Assembly (NCBI GenBank): GCA_016186145.1
Contig: JACPMF010000002.1
Coordinates: 62,001 to 126,000 of the forward strand
DNA length: 64,000 bases
Direction of reading: 5' to 3'
Source of the DNA: Candidatus Sungiibacteriota bacterium
GTDB taxonomy: Bacteria > Patescibacteria > Paceibacteria > Sungbacterales > SURF-37
Shown here in pieces: positions 7,072 to 15,523 of the stretch (position 1 is the stretch's first letter; every line of letters begins with the position of its first letter). Made by a program: the position numbers and the translations under genes. The notes under the pieces are model-generated. The model saw nothing but the letters and a program-made list of their open reading frames with translations. It ran no database searches and was not told where the DNA came from.

Positions 7072-7407
7072 ATGTCCTACAACCATACGACGGTTGAATT
7101 CGAGGCGTTCGACGCCTTCATCATGGCCCTCCGGACCTTCGGCATCAGGCCGAAAAAGGTAGAGAACCTCGAGGTGGCAGAGGGATTTACGGGGCGGAAG
7201 TTGCGTCGCACAACTTTCATGGCCCCCCGAAAGCGAAGCACAAGTGGATTCAATGCGAAGCAACTCGGTAATATGCAAATGTTGGTAGTCGAGGAATATC
7301 TTGCCGTTGACGACCACGACGACGATGGCATCAGCCGCGTCGCCATCGAGGTCTATCCGTACGGCCACCGACCGAACCTTGAAGGTCGGTGCACAATCGC
7401 CGACTGA
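7072..7407 (+). CDS. Unknown protein, paralogue of the preceding gene
   Basis: The start at 7072 is fixed by AAAGGAG 7 bp upstream; a longer open frame from 6940 overlaps the previous gene and is rejected. The 111-aa product is a tandem duplicate of the preceding gene, lacking its N-terminal extension. The best conserved segment is VVEEYLAVDD followed by ISRVAIEVY and a PNLEGR motif. The two genes share one promoter and a strong terminator. Function is unknown. Confidence 0.75.
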   Translation: MSYNHTTVEFEAFDAFIMALRTFGIRPKKVENLEVAEGFTGRKLRRTTFMAPRKRSTSGFNAKQLGNMQMLVVEEYLAVDDHDDDGISRVAIEVYPYGHRPNLEGRCTIAD

Positions 7408-7432
7408 TCATAAGCGCCACAAAGCGGCTCCT

Positions 7433-7462
7433 GCCGCGACCCACAGAGTCGCGGCGTTTTCT
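7433..7462 (+). terminator. Terminator of the paralogous gene pair
   Basis: The stem GCCGCGAC/GTCGCGGC (8 bp) is followed by GTTTTCTTT. Confidence 0.85.
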
Positions 7463-9781
7463 TTATGTTAGACACCGCATGTCTAACACTTCTACTGTTT
7501 CTGCAAGCATTTTCTCTTTAGTAAACCGACTGGCAGTCGCGCGAGCTTGGGCAGAAAGCTGATCACGGAACGCCGAGTCGCCTAAAAATCTTCGCACCGC
7601 ATCCACGATTCCTGCGTTGTCATTATATGATACCAAAATTCCGTTTTCGCCGTCTCTGACGATTTCTAGATTCCCGCCAACAGGAGTAGTAATCACCGGA
7701 ATACCGGCTGCCATTGCCTCAAGAATGGTGTGCGAAAACCCCTCATACGCGGTATTCAATACAAAAACATCTGCCGCGGCAAGATACTTTAAGACCACCT
7801 CATGCGGCACACTACCGGCTATAAATACCACACATCCCAAACCAAATTTCTTAATTTCCAGTTTCAATTTTTCTTCATCAGGACCAGATCCAATAATGTA
7901 AAGTTTAAAATCGGGCAGATTCTTCCTTATAACTGCCGCGCTTTCAATAAGCGCGGAAAACCCTTTCCACGGCACAAGACGCCCGACAGATACTGCAATA
8001 CTTCCGGATAAGCCAAGTTCCTGGCGCGCACCATCCTTTGTGATTTTTTCTGGTGGCGCATCAACGGCATTGTAAATAACAACTATTTTATCCTCTTCAA
8101 CTCCCCAACAACAAACAATTCGTTTCAGATACTCGCTCGGCACGATAATCTTACCGGCCCTCCGCGCCACAAATTTTTGAATTCTCCTCCTCAGCTCGGT
8201 AATAAAATCAAACTTTTCGTTTTGAAATTCATCGACATTTACAAATCTTGCCCCGCTATTTTGAGCTTTTTGCTGGTACTGTTCCCACGCATAATCGCCA
8301 ACAACCTTAAGTATGAATTTTTTCTTCAGCAATTTTGCCGCAATGGCCGCCGGAAGCCCGACACTCACCGGATCTTGCGCAAAGATAATATTGGCCCTCC
8401 GCGCCCTTGCAATAAGTTTCAAAAAATATACAAAATGGCGGATAACTTTTGGGAGATAGCGCACTGTTCCAAAACTTAAAACCTCAACTCGAAAACCGCG
8501 ACTGGGTAATTCATCAACCAGCAACTTACTGTACGTCGCGGGGCCGCCGATATCAGGAGGAAAAATTCCGGTTGCGATGAGCAAATTAATTTTCTTAGCG
8601 CTTTCTGTGACGTATCTGAATACTTCTCCATATTTTTCCGCAATCGCGTCCCACTGAAAACGGGCTACTGCCGTTTTCTTTCCTTCCCCCTGTATTCGGC
8701 CTCGAAGTTCTTCGTTTTTAAAAAGCGTTTCCATTTTATCGGCGCAATCCTCCGCATCATCAATCCTAACCGCAAGGCCGGTCTTTCCGTCTTCCAAAAA
8801 ATCGGGTATGCCGCCGGCCATTGTGCCTACAATCGGCAAACCAGCGGCCATGGCCTCAATAAATGAGTTTCCGAGGCCTTCGGAGCGCGAGGGACGCACA
8901 AAAACATCCGATATCTTGAGATATTTAGGAATGTCTTTATGCGAGATGTCGCCAAGGAAAATAACGCTATCCCCAACCCCATCTTTTCTAACAAGTGCTT
9001 TTAACGCTTCTTCTTCACCGCCGGAGCCGAGTACTAAAAATTTCACCTTGTAACCGCTTCGCGACAAAATGCCAATTGCCCTAATAGCAACATCAACCGC
9101 GTTTTTATGAACAAGACGGGAGGTAGTAATAACGACTTTTTCATCTGCGGCAATACCTAATTCTTTCCTAAGAGATCGTAATTCATCTTGCGGGAATTCT
9201 TTAGTAAATTCCGAGACATCCACACCGTTTGGTATCACCGCGCCCTCACCCTTATAACCGAATTCTTTACCGAGATTCAATAAAAAAGTGCTTATTGCGG
9301 TAAGATACGAGGTTCGACTTAATGCTTTACCCCATGAAAAACCGATAAGGCCGAACTTGGCTTTTTTTATATGCCGAACGGGGTCTCCTTCCTGAAGCGT
9401 TAATACAACCGGAGTGGGTTTAGCGGGGCGGAAAATATTAATCAAATAAGGAATACCGGAAGCATACGTTGCCATAACAGCCCAAAAGAGAACGGGCTTT
9501 TCTTTTCGCAAGAAGCGCTTTACAACAAAAAAACCGAGAAACGGAATAAAAAACTTATCAAACCAAAAACCAAAGCCGATTCTTCGAATCGCTATGCCAT
9601 CCTTCTCTTCGTACTTTGGCAAATCGATTCTGAAGCGTGACGTGAAAATAAAAAAACGAAACTCGTTATTGAGCCGCTCCACCACTTCCTGTATCGCTAT
9701 TTCTGCCCCGCCGATAAAAGGGTCATAGGCAGTAGTAAAGACAAAAACTGCCGGCTTTTCACCCTGCTTTTCTTCTTTCAT
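7463..9781 (-). CDS. Fused double GT4 glycosyltransferase
   Basis: At 772 aa this is twice the family length and contains two complete GT4 units. Unit 1 covers about residues 10-390 with EGLGNSFIEAMAAGLPIV. Unit 2 begins near 395 with NLLIATGIFPPDIGGPATY, a typical GT4 N-terminus, and has EGFSHTILEAMAAGIPVI near 685. Both donor sites keep their glutamates, so two sequential sugar transfers by one chain are likely. No stop or frameshift separates them. It faces the paralogous gene pair, whose terminator abuts its 3' end. Confidence 0.88.
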   Translation of the reverse strand: MKEEKQGEKPAVFVFTTAYDPFIGGAEIAIQEVVERLNNEFRFFIFTSRFRIDLPKYEEKDGIAIRRIGFGFWFDKFFIPFLGFFVVKRFLRKEKPVLFWAVMATYASGIPYLINIFRPAKPTPVVLTLQEGDPVRHIKKAKFGLIGFSWGKALSRTSYLTAISTFLLNLGKEFGYKGEGAVIPNGVDVSEFTKEFPQDELRSLRKELGIAADEKVVITTSRLVHKNAVDVAIRAIGILSRSGYKVKFLVLGSGGEEEALKALVRKDGVGDSVIFLGDISHKDIPKYLKISDVFVRPSRSEGLGNSFIEAMAAGLPIVGTMAGGIPDFLEDGKTGLAVRIDDAEDCADKMETLFKNEELRGRIQGEGKKTAVARFQWDAIAEKYGEVFRYVTESAKKINLLIATGIFPPDIGGPATYSKLLVDELPSRGFRVEVLSFGTVRYLPKVIRHFVYFLKLIARARRANIIFAQDPVSVGLPAAIAAKLLKKKFILKVVGDYAWEQYQQKAQNSGARFVNVDEFQNEKFDFITELRRRIQKFVARRAGKIIVPSEYLKRIVCCWGVEEDKIVVIYNAVDAPPEKITKDGARQELGLSGSIAVSVGRLVPWKGFSALIESAAVIRKNLPDFKLYIIGSGPDEEKLKLEIKKFGLGCVVFIAGSVPHEVVLKYLAAADVFVLNTAYEGFSHTILEAMAAGIPVITTPVGGNLEIVRDGENGILVSYNDNAGIVDAVRRFLGDSAFRDQLSAQARATASRFTKEKMLAETVEVLDMRCLT

Positions 9782-9824
9782 TCCTTATAATCTTACCACG
9801 CCGAACGCTACAAAGTATCAGCAA

Positions 9825-11342
9825 TCAAATCCGTAAAAACAAGAATCCGGCAGCGACAATAACGCCAATAGCCGCGGCAACGGCAAAAAACCAAAGCGGG
9901 GAAAAACCACCTGAAGCCAAAGGACTGGCCGCCTCTTTTAAAGAAGATGATTCCTGCTGATAGCCGGGTCCAACGCCGTTACTGTCTTTATCGTCAATAA
10001 CAGGAGCAACCAAAAGAGAGTCGCGCCCATCCACTGGAACATCGCTTTCGAGTGAAAGTTTACCTTGTCGGCCTTCGGCAGATACGCTTTCCGGTAAAAC
10101 CACGGCGGTATTTGGCACCAAAACCGCGGGGCCGGGAACAATGTATACGCCGGGGGTCAACGATTTTGTTTTCACAAACTTTTGCCCCCCGCCTGACGCG
10201 CGCGTAAAACTCTCCTCCATAAGGAGGGGTTCTTTAAAATCACCGTAATCAATAATTTCCTCCAACGCATTCTTCAATACTATGTATGAACCGTTTTGAA
10301 AAAGGTTAGTAACGGCATTTGGAAAAACAAGGGCTGACTTCGGCTCAATGAACGTATCTTTTTGAATCACAAAAGCAGAATCGCCGCTTTCAAAACGAAA
10401 CCCGCCGAGATCAAGCCGATAAGCAGTACCATTGTAAACTTCGAGAAAACCACGCTCGCCAGACTTTGCCTCGCTGATTATTATATTTGGGCTTACTACG
10501 GTGATTTTGATATAATCGGCGCCGGCATATTCACCGGAGGAAACATTCAGACTTGCAGTATAACTGCCTGGAAAATAATAAACATGCGATACGATTTTTC
10601 CTTCTTTTGTTGTGCCATCGCCGAAGTTCCAGGAAAATCTCGCCGAAATCAGCGGCTCACCGTTTATGCCGTCGGCACTTCCCCGAAACTCCACCAATGA
10701 GCCCTGAACCGCGGTGCGGTCTTTACCGGCATACGCTTTCAAAGATGGCAGTGGCGTCACGCCGGATGAAACCGCGACCTCTTCCGATGGCAGATCTTGC
10801 GGCGAATCATCGGGCGGCGCGCTTTCACTATTCTCGTCTGAAGCATTTGCGGCGCGCGGAGTAGAGACGGCAGTAATCCACCCCGAAGATACGCGCTGCA
10901 TAGTTTCTTTGGTAGTATTATCACCTGCAGGCCAGCCGGCGGATGCGTCAACTTGATCGACTGCTGCTCCGATGTCATTTTTGAGTATCAACACCTCGCC
11001 GCTATTCGAAAGCGCGCCGGTATAAATACAGTCTGCCGCAACATTCGGCACGGTGTCGTCATTTGTTCTTTCCAATAAAAAATATCCGCCTGCCGACAGA
11101 ACGGTATTCGCGCATTTATCCGAATTGATAGTAAGGCCGTATTCGCCGCCTCGCCACTCAAGGCGCCAGCCGGAAAGGTCAACCGGCGAACCCGCATCAT
11201 TCTTCAACTCAACCCATTCATCGGCCGTAGAAACACCTGTTCCCATCCATGCGACCTCGCTAATCACCACCGAAGCCAATGCCGATTGGGCCAAAGCCAA
11301 CACCGCCAGCGCCAATAAAACATAAAGCCATGCACTCCGCAT
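9825..11342 (-). CDS. Secreted lamin-tail/PKD domain surface protein with C-terminal anchor
   Basis: The 505-aa product from the ATG at 11342 has a signal peptide (MRSAWLYVLLALAVLALA, cleavage near ALAS). A lamin-tail (LTD) domain follows (VVISEVAWMG ... DEWVELKN, residues about 24-140). Then come a linker, a PKD domain (SWNFGDGT near 245), and a second LTD-like domain (NIIISEAKSG ... FLEVYNG). A single C-terminal membrane helix ends in FLFLRI. It is probably an exported, membrane-anchored surface protein; LTD and PKD domains usually mediate binding. An in-frame GTG at 11384 lies in the inverted repeat of the neighbouring MITE-like element and is less likely. Confidence 0.85.
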   Translation of the reverse strand: MRSAWLYVLLALAVLALAQSALASVVISEVAWMGTGVSTADEWVELKNDAGSPVDLSGWRLEWRGGEYGLTINSDKCANTVLSAGGYFLLERTNDDTVPNVAADCIYTGALSNSGEVLILKNDIGAAVDQVDASAGWPAGDNTTKETMQRVSSGWITAVSTPRAANASDENSESAPPDDSPQDLPSEEVAVSSGVTPLPSLKAYAGKDRTAVQGSLVEFRGSADGINGEPLISARFSWNFGDGTTKEGKIVSHVYYFPGSYTASLNVSSGEYAGADYIKITVVSPNIIISEAKSGERGFLEVYNGTAYRLDLGGFRFESGDSAFVIQKDTFIEPKSALVFPNAVTNLFQNGSYIVLKNALEEIIDYGDFKEPLLMEESFTRASGGGQKFVKTKSLTPGVYIVPGPAVLVPNTAVVLPESVSAEGRQGKLSLESDVPVDGRDSLLVAPVIDDKDSNGVGPGYQQESSSLKEAASPLASGGFSPLWFFAVAAAIGVIVAAGFLFLRI

Positions 11343-11374
11343 GGCTTTATTCGTAGCCGAGTTGTAGAAACTCG

Positions 11375-11503
11375 TCAATCCCACACATAACTGGACATGT
11401 TTTTGTTTTCAGTCACGAAAGAATTGGTAGCGATTTGTCAGACTAAAAAGTATGTTATGATTTAAAACACGGGACATTATGTCAAGTTATGTGTGGGATC
11501 AAT
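11375..11503. mobile_element. MITE-like element related to the GIY-YIG element
   Basis: The element spans 11380-11498 (119 bp). Its ends begin CCCACACATAACT as in the GIY-YIG element at 3866-4159, and after one mismatch the two arms again match at GACAT. It is flanked by a 5-bp direct repeat TCAAT (11375-11379 and 11499-11503). No open frame of note is inside. The same tips, the same duplication length but different target sequence, and the lack of a gene fit a non-autonomous derivative. It lies in the divergent region between the LTD protein gene and a GT2 gene, where it may carry promoter activity. Confidence 0.72.
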
Positions 11504-11542
11504 TGACCGTCTCGCAATAAACCAAGTAAGATATAAACGTAT

Positions 11543-12415
11543 ATGAAACCGATCACGATAAGCATCGTTACGCCGACATATAATCAAGCTCGATTTATTG
11601 GTCAGACTGTTGAGAGCATTCTTTCCCAAGAGGGCGATTTTTATATTGACTATATTATTGTTAACGACGGTTCAACGGACAATACGCTTGAGGTCATTGA
11701 AAAATACGACAAACTCATGAAAACCGGCAAGTACCCGATAAAATGCAAAGAAATTTCTTACCGATACTGGACAAGGCCTAATGGCGGGCAAACAAGTGCC
11801 ATTAACGAAGGGCTGAAGGCCGCAAAGGGCTCGGTCTTGGCATGGATGAACTCCGACGACTATTACATGCCCGGGGTTTTTGAAAAAGTGGCAAAGGTTT
11901 TTACGGATGACGCGGAACTTGATTTCCTCTACGGAGATTCTTTGAAAATTTTTGAGGATGGCAGACCGCCAAAGGCCGAACCGAAACCAAGACCGGATGA
12001 AACTTTTGAAAGCTTAAGAACACGCGGCAATTCATTCGGATTCAATTTTTTCAGCAAAAAAATAATTGACAAGGTTGGCTACCTTGACGAATCTTTTCGC
12101 TACTGCATGGATTTGGAGCTTTGGCACAGGATTTTTCAATCCGGAAAAGTAAAATACATCCCGGGAACAATCGGCGCGTTCCGCGTATGGGAAGGCTCAA
12201 AAACAACGACGCAACAAAAAAAATTCGCCGAAGAGCGTCGAATAATTGCCGAACGCTACGGCGGCAACATTATTTCCCCGCATAGTATATATGCTCTGCG
12301 CTCAAGGGCAGCTTTCACCTTAAATGCTTTTCAAAGAAAAACGCCACACCTGTACGAAACATGCAAAAAAGCATTATACGCGGCCGTTGACCGACTAAAA
12401 TATACCGTTAAATAG
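11543..12415 (+). CDS. GT2 family glycosyltransferase
   Basis: The 290-aa protein has one GT-A domain: IVTPTYNQARFIGQTVESIL at the start, NDGSTDNT near 41, WMNSDDYY (metal-binding DD) near 100, and a C-terminal YCMDLELWHRIF motif carrying the usual ED/LW catalytic region. This last motif resembles rhamnosyl- and other enzymes acting on surface polysaccharide. No membrane helices occur. It starts the only large plus-strand pair in the glycan region, followed 7 bp later by an FkbM methyltransferase. The donor is unknown. Confidence 0.88.
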   Translation: MKPITISIVTPTYNQARFIGQTVESILSQEGDFYIDYIIVNDGSTDNTLEVIEKYDKLMKTGKYPIKCKEISYRYWTRPNGGQTSAINEGLKAAKGSVLAWMNSDDYYMPGVFEKVAKVFTDDAELDFLYGDSLKIFEDGRPPKAEPKPRPDETFESLRTRGNSFGFNFFSKKIIDKVGYLDESFRYCMDLELWHRIFQSGKVKYIPGTIGAFRVWEGSKTTTQQKKFAEERRIIAERYGGNIISPHSIYALRSRAAFTLNAFQRKTPHLYETCKKALYAAVDRLKYTVK

Positions 12416-12422
12416 CGTTACT

Positions 12423-13250
12423 ATGAACACCACAAATATCATGCGACGAGCCATTTTAAAAATGCGAAGAGCCTGTGGCCTAACAAATGTAACGACCTAC
12501 TTTGACGGCATCCGCTACCGCTTGGGCCTTAACGAATACATTGATTCTGAAATCTATCTTCAAGGGTTTTTTGAAGAAGATACTACTTATGCCTTGCGGA
12601 AACTTGTCAGGCCGGGTATGACGATTTTTGACATAGGCGCGAATTCCGGATGCCATACCATGCGAATGGCAAAACTCACAGGTGAGACAGGAACAGTTGT
12701 CGCCTTTGAACCCGTGTCGTGGGCACAGGAAAAACTGGAAATAAATATGGCTCTCAATAATTTTGGCAACATAGTATTAGAAAAAATGGGGCTTTCGGAC
12801 AAGCCAGCAAAAAATGTTGAAGTAGAAATTGCGGCAAGCTGGCCGGTACGGACTCATAATGCCCCCCCCCCCAACCGGCTTCACCCTATTCACAAAGGAA
12901 AATTGATTAAAGCGCAAATTGATTTTTCAACAATGGATAACTATGTTAATTCGCGTAAAGTTGAAAAAGTTGACCTGATCAAAATAGACACGGACGGTTA
13001 TGAACTGCGGGTTCTCCACGGAGGCGCGAGAACGTTAAAACAATTCACGCCAATCCTTATCGTGGAGATGGACCAGAACACGCTCAAAGAAAAAGGCGAT
13101 ACTCTTAAGGATTTGGTTTCATTTCTTGAAAGGTTTGGGTATAAATTCTACTCTGTTGAAAATGGATTTCGCAACTTAAACAAAGCAGATATACTCTCTT
13201 CAAAACCCGGTAAAACCAGATCGGCAAATATAGTGGCGCTGGCGGGCTAA
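12423..13250 (+). CDS. FkbM family methyltransferase with C11 tract
   Basis: The 275-aa protein has a Rossmann methyltransferase fold: IFDIGANSGCHTMRMAKL near residue 70 is the SAM-binding motif I, VVAFEP is motif II, and DLIKIDTDGYELRVLHG near 185 is the FkbM signature. Such enzymes often O-methylate sugars of surface glycans, fitting its position directly behind a GT2 gene. A run of eleven C at 12862-12872 encodes APPP in a loop. Slippage there would shift the frame and switch the gene off. The present frame is intact. Confidence 0.85.
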   Translation: MNTTNIMRRAILKMRRACGLTNVTTYFDGIRYRLGLNEYIDSEIYLQGFFEEDTTYALRKLVRPGMTIFDIGANSGCHTMRMAKLTGETGTVVAFEPVSWAQEKLEINMALNNFGNIVLEKMGLSDKPAKNVEVEIAASWPVRTHNAPPPNRLHPIHKGKLIKAQIDFSTMDNYVNSRKVEKVDLIKIDTDGYELRVLHGGARTLKQFTPILIVEMDQNTLKEKGDTLKDLVSFLERFGYKFYSVENGFRNLNKADILSSKPGKTRSANIVALAG

Positions 13251-13256
13251 AACATC

Positions 13257-14390
13257 TTAATTTTTAAGCCAAACTTTCCGGTTAACATAATCGGTATAGC
13301 TTAAAATTATTCTCACTACTTTTTCCGAAACATTAGGAACGGCATAATCGTTCGCTAAACGAACCGTCCGCTCACTACCGCGACCCTGCCTAGCGACAAG
13401 GGCAACGGCCTGACAAACTCGTTCAGGATTCAAACCGGACATAACAGTTGATGCCTCATCCATTGCCTCCGGGCGCTCGTGCGCCTCACGGATATTCACT
13501 GCCGGAAAGTTGAGAATAGACGCCTCTTCATTAATGGTGCCGCTGTCAGAAAGAACACAAAATGCGTTTTTTTGAAGCTTGAGATAGTCAAAAAAACCAA
13601 GCGGTTTTGACATTAAAACTTCGGGGGGAAAGACAACGCCGCCTTCTCCAATCCGTTTTCTAGTTCTCGGATGAACAGAAAAGACTATTCTCTTTTTGTA
13701 TTCTTGAGAGAGAACCCCAATTGTATCTACCAGCCTCTTAAAATTTTCCTCACTATCTATATTCTCTTCGCGGTGTGCGCTTAATATCAAGTATCCCATC
13801 GGATTCAAATCAAGCTCTTCCAAAATTTTTGAAGATTCTATACCGCTCAAATTCGCCTGAATCACTTCAAACATCGGTGAGCCGGTCTTGATAATCCTCT
13901 CCGGCGATAGGCCTTCACGAAGAAGATTTTGACGCGCCATATCGCTATACACAAGATTCACATCGCTGATATGATCAATAATCTTTCGGTTAGCCTCTTC
14001 GGGAACGCGCTCGTCAAAACATCTGTTGCCGGCCTCCATGTGAAATATAGGGATTTTCCTGCGCTTTGCCGCGTATGCCGCAAGACAACTATTAGTGTCG
14101 CCCAAAACCAAAAAAGCATCTGGTTTCTCCTTGGCAAGAATCGGGTCTATTTTACGAATAATATCCCCTACCGATTCGGCTGGCGTTAAACCAGCGATAT
14201 CAAGAATATGATCGGGCTTTCTTAAACCGAGGTCTTTAAAAAATATCCCATTCAGCTCGTAATCGTAATTCTGGCCGGTATGAACCAGAATATGATCAAC
14301 ATATCTGTCCAGTTCTTTGATGGTTTCAGAAAGCCGGATAATTTCCGGCCGCGTGCCAACAACAGTGAGAATTTTAAGTTTTTTATTCAT
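13257..14390 (-). CDS. UDP-GlcNAc 2-epimerase family (CapG/WbjD-like)
   Basis: The 377-aa protein belongs to the non-hydrolysing UDP-N-acetylglucosamine 2-epimerase family. The N-terminus has VVGTRPEIIRL, followed by VHTGQNYD, VLGDTNS near 98, HMEAGNR near 118, SAHREEN near 206, and LSDSGTINEEA near 285, all typical of WecB/CapG. With the two genes upstream it forms the order capE-capF-capG, which makes UDP-N-acetyl-L-fucosamine; in that pathway this enzyme performs the final 2-epimerisation. WecB (UDP-ManNAc) is the alternative reading but is less supported by context. Confidence 0.88.
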   Translation of the reverse strand: MNKKLKILTVVGTRPEIIRLSETIKELDRYVDHILVHTGQNYDYELNGIFFKDLGLRKPDHILDIAGLTPAESVGDIIRKIDPILAKEKPDAFLVLGDTNSCLAAYAAKRRKIPIFHMEAGNRCFDERVPEEANRKIIDHISDVNLVYSDMARQNLLREGLSPERIIKTGSPMFEVIQANLSGIESSKILEELDLNPMGYLILSAHREENIDSEENFKRLVDTIGVLSQEYKKRIVFSVHPRTRKRIGEGGVVFPPEVLMSKPLGFFDYLKLQKNAFCVLSDSGTINEEASILNFPAVNIREAHERPEAMDEASTVMSGLNPERVCQAVALVARQGRGSERTVRLANDYAVPNVSEKVVRIILSYTDYVNRKVWLKN

Positions 14391-14401
14391 TGTAAAGAGT
14401 T

Positions 14402-15523
14402 CTACACCACTTCCCGATATGTATCGGGGTCGTCGGCATTAAAAATTTCATTGATCCAAAACAAGGTTACTAAGGGCTCTTTTCCTATATTTGTTATATT
14501 ATGGGCGCAAAAACGGGGCATATCAATAAAAACCGGATTATCGCCACTCACTTTGTAAACGCTAACTTCCTTGGTGAAAAGCCGCCTGATACGTATTTCT
14601 GCCTCGCCTTTTATAACGCAAAATCTTTCAATCTTTCTGGTATGATAGTGATTTCCCCGCGTCATTCCGGGTTCGGTAAAAGAAAAAAATACATGTCCGC
14701 CCTGATGCGAACCCGCAATCTCAAAAAGCGAGCCGCGTTCATCTTTTCGTTCGCCAAGCTTAACAGGAAAATTTTCAATCCATAAATAAGAAAGCAGGGT
14801 CGCAAAAAGATTATATTCCAAATCGCTCTTGAAACGCGGAAAAACATTGCGGAAATAATCATCTCTAAAGCTCGTCAAAGTATCATATAGCTCCCCCACT
14901 TTAACTTCTTGACTCTCAACCGCAATATCGCCGCATTGAGGATTACAAATAAGATTGTAAATAATTCGCGCCGCGTCTTGCGCATAAATGAGGGGCAATA
15001 CGGCTTCTTTGTTGACCTCTGACTTTTCGCGATGCGCCAGCTGATAACAAAATGTCGCTACCGCTGAATTATATAAAGGGTTGGCAAATTCTCCGAAAAT
15101 GTTTGGAAAAATGAGATTTGCCGTTTTCGCACTATTTCTTTGAGCCCAATCCCTAAGAAGTTCTCCGCTATCGCGTTTAGAGCGGCCATAGGTAGTATCG
15201 CGATGAACGTGAGTAGAAGAAGAATATATGATAAAAGGACTTGCTCCGGCCTTCTCACAAGCGTTAATCAAATTTTTGGTAAGCCCAGTGTTCGTTTCAT
15301 AAATCTCTGAATCGCCCCCTCTATTTAAACCGGCGAGGTGCACTATAACGTCGGAATTTTTAACAAAATCCGCAAGTTTTGTCTGATCCTGAAAAAATGA
15401 CCGTTCAAACGGTACTACCTCCATGTCAGGATGGGACAGGAAAAAACAGCAAAGATGCCATCCCAAAAATCCGCTATTTCCGGTGATTCCCACCTTTATG
15501 GGTTTCGAGTTCTTGTTTGACAT
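14402..15523 (-). CDS. CapF-like bifunctional reductase/epimerase with cupin domain
   Basis: I chose the ATG at 15523 because the Rossmann motif GITGNSGFLGWHL begins 11 residues later; the frame extending to 15682 overlaps the upstream gene. The 373-aa product has an N-terminal SDR domain and a C-terminal cupin domain (HQGGHVFFSFTEPGMTRGNH ... HTRKIERFCVIKG). This architecture is that of CapF/WbjC, which epimerises and reduces the product of CapE in UDP-L-FucNAc synthesis. It overlaps the CapE-like gene by 50 bp and is followed 11 bp later by the CapG-like gene. Confidence 0.88.
   Translation of the reverse strand: MSNKNSKPIKVGITGNSGFLGWHLCCFFLSHPDMEVVPFERSFFQDQTKLADFVKNSDVIVHLAGLNRGGDSEIYETNTGLTKNLINACEKAGASPFIIYSSSTHVHRDTTYGRSKRDSGELLRDWAQRNSAKTANLIFPNIFGEFANPLYNSAVATFCYQLAHREKSEVNKEAVLPLIYAQDAARIIYNLICNPQCGDIAVESQEVKVGELYDTLTSFRDDYFRNVFPRFKSDLEYNLFATLLSYLWIENFPVKLGERKDERGSLFEIAGSHQGGHVFFSFTEPGMTRGNHYHTRKIERFCVIKGEAEIRIRRLFTKEVSVYKVSGDNPVFIDMPRFCAHNITNIGKEPLVTLFWINEIFNADDPDTYREVV

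Noticed and set aside
11385..11490. Firm promoter inside the MITE-like element
   Set aside because: Possible boxes have 15-bp spacing or a poor -10; only mentioned as a possibility.
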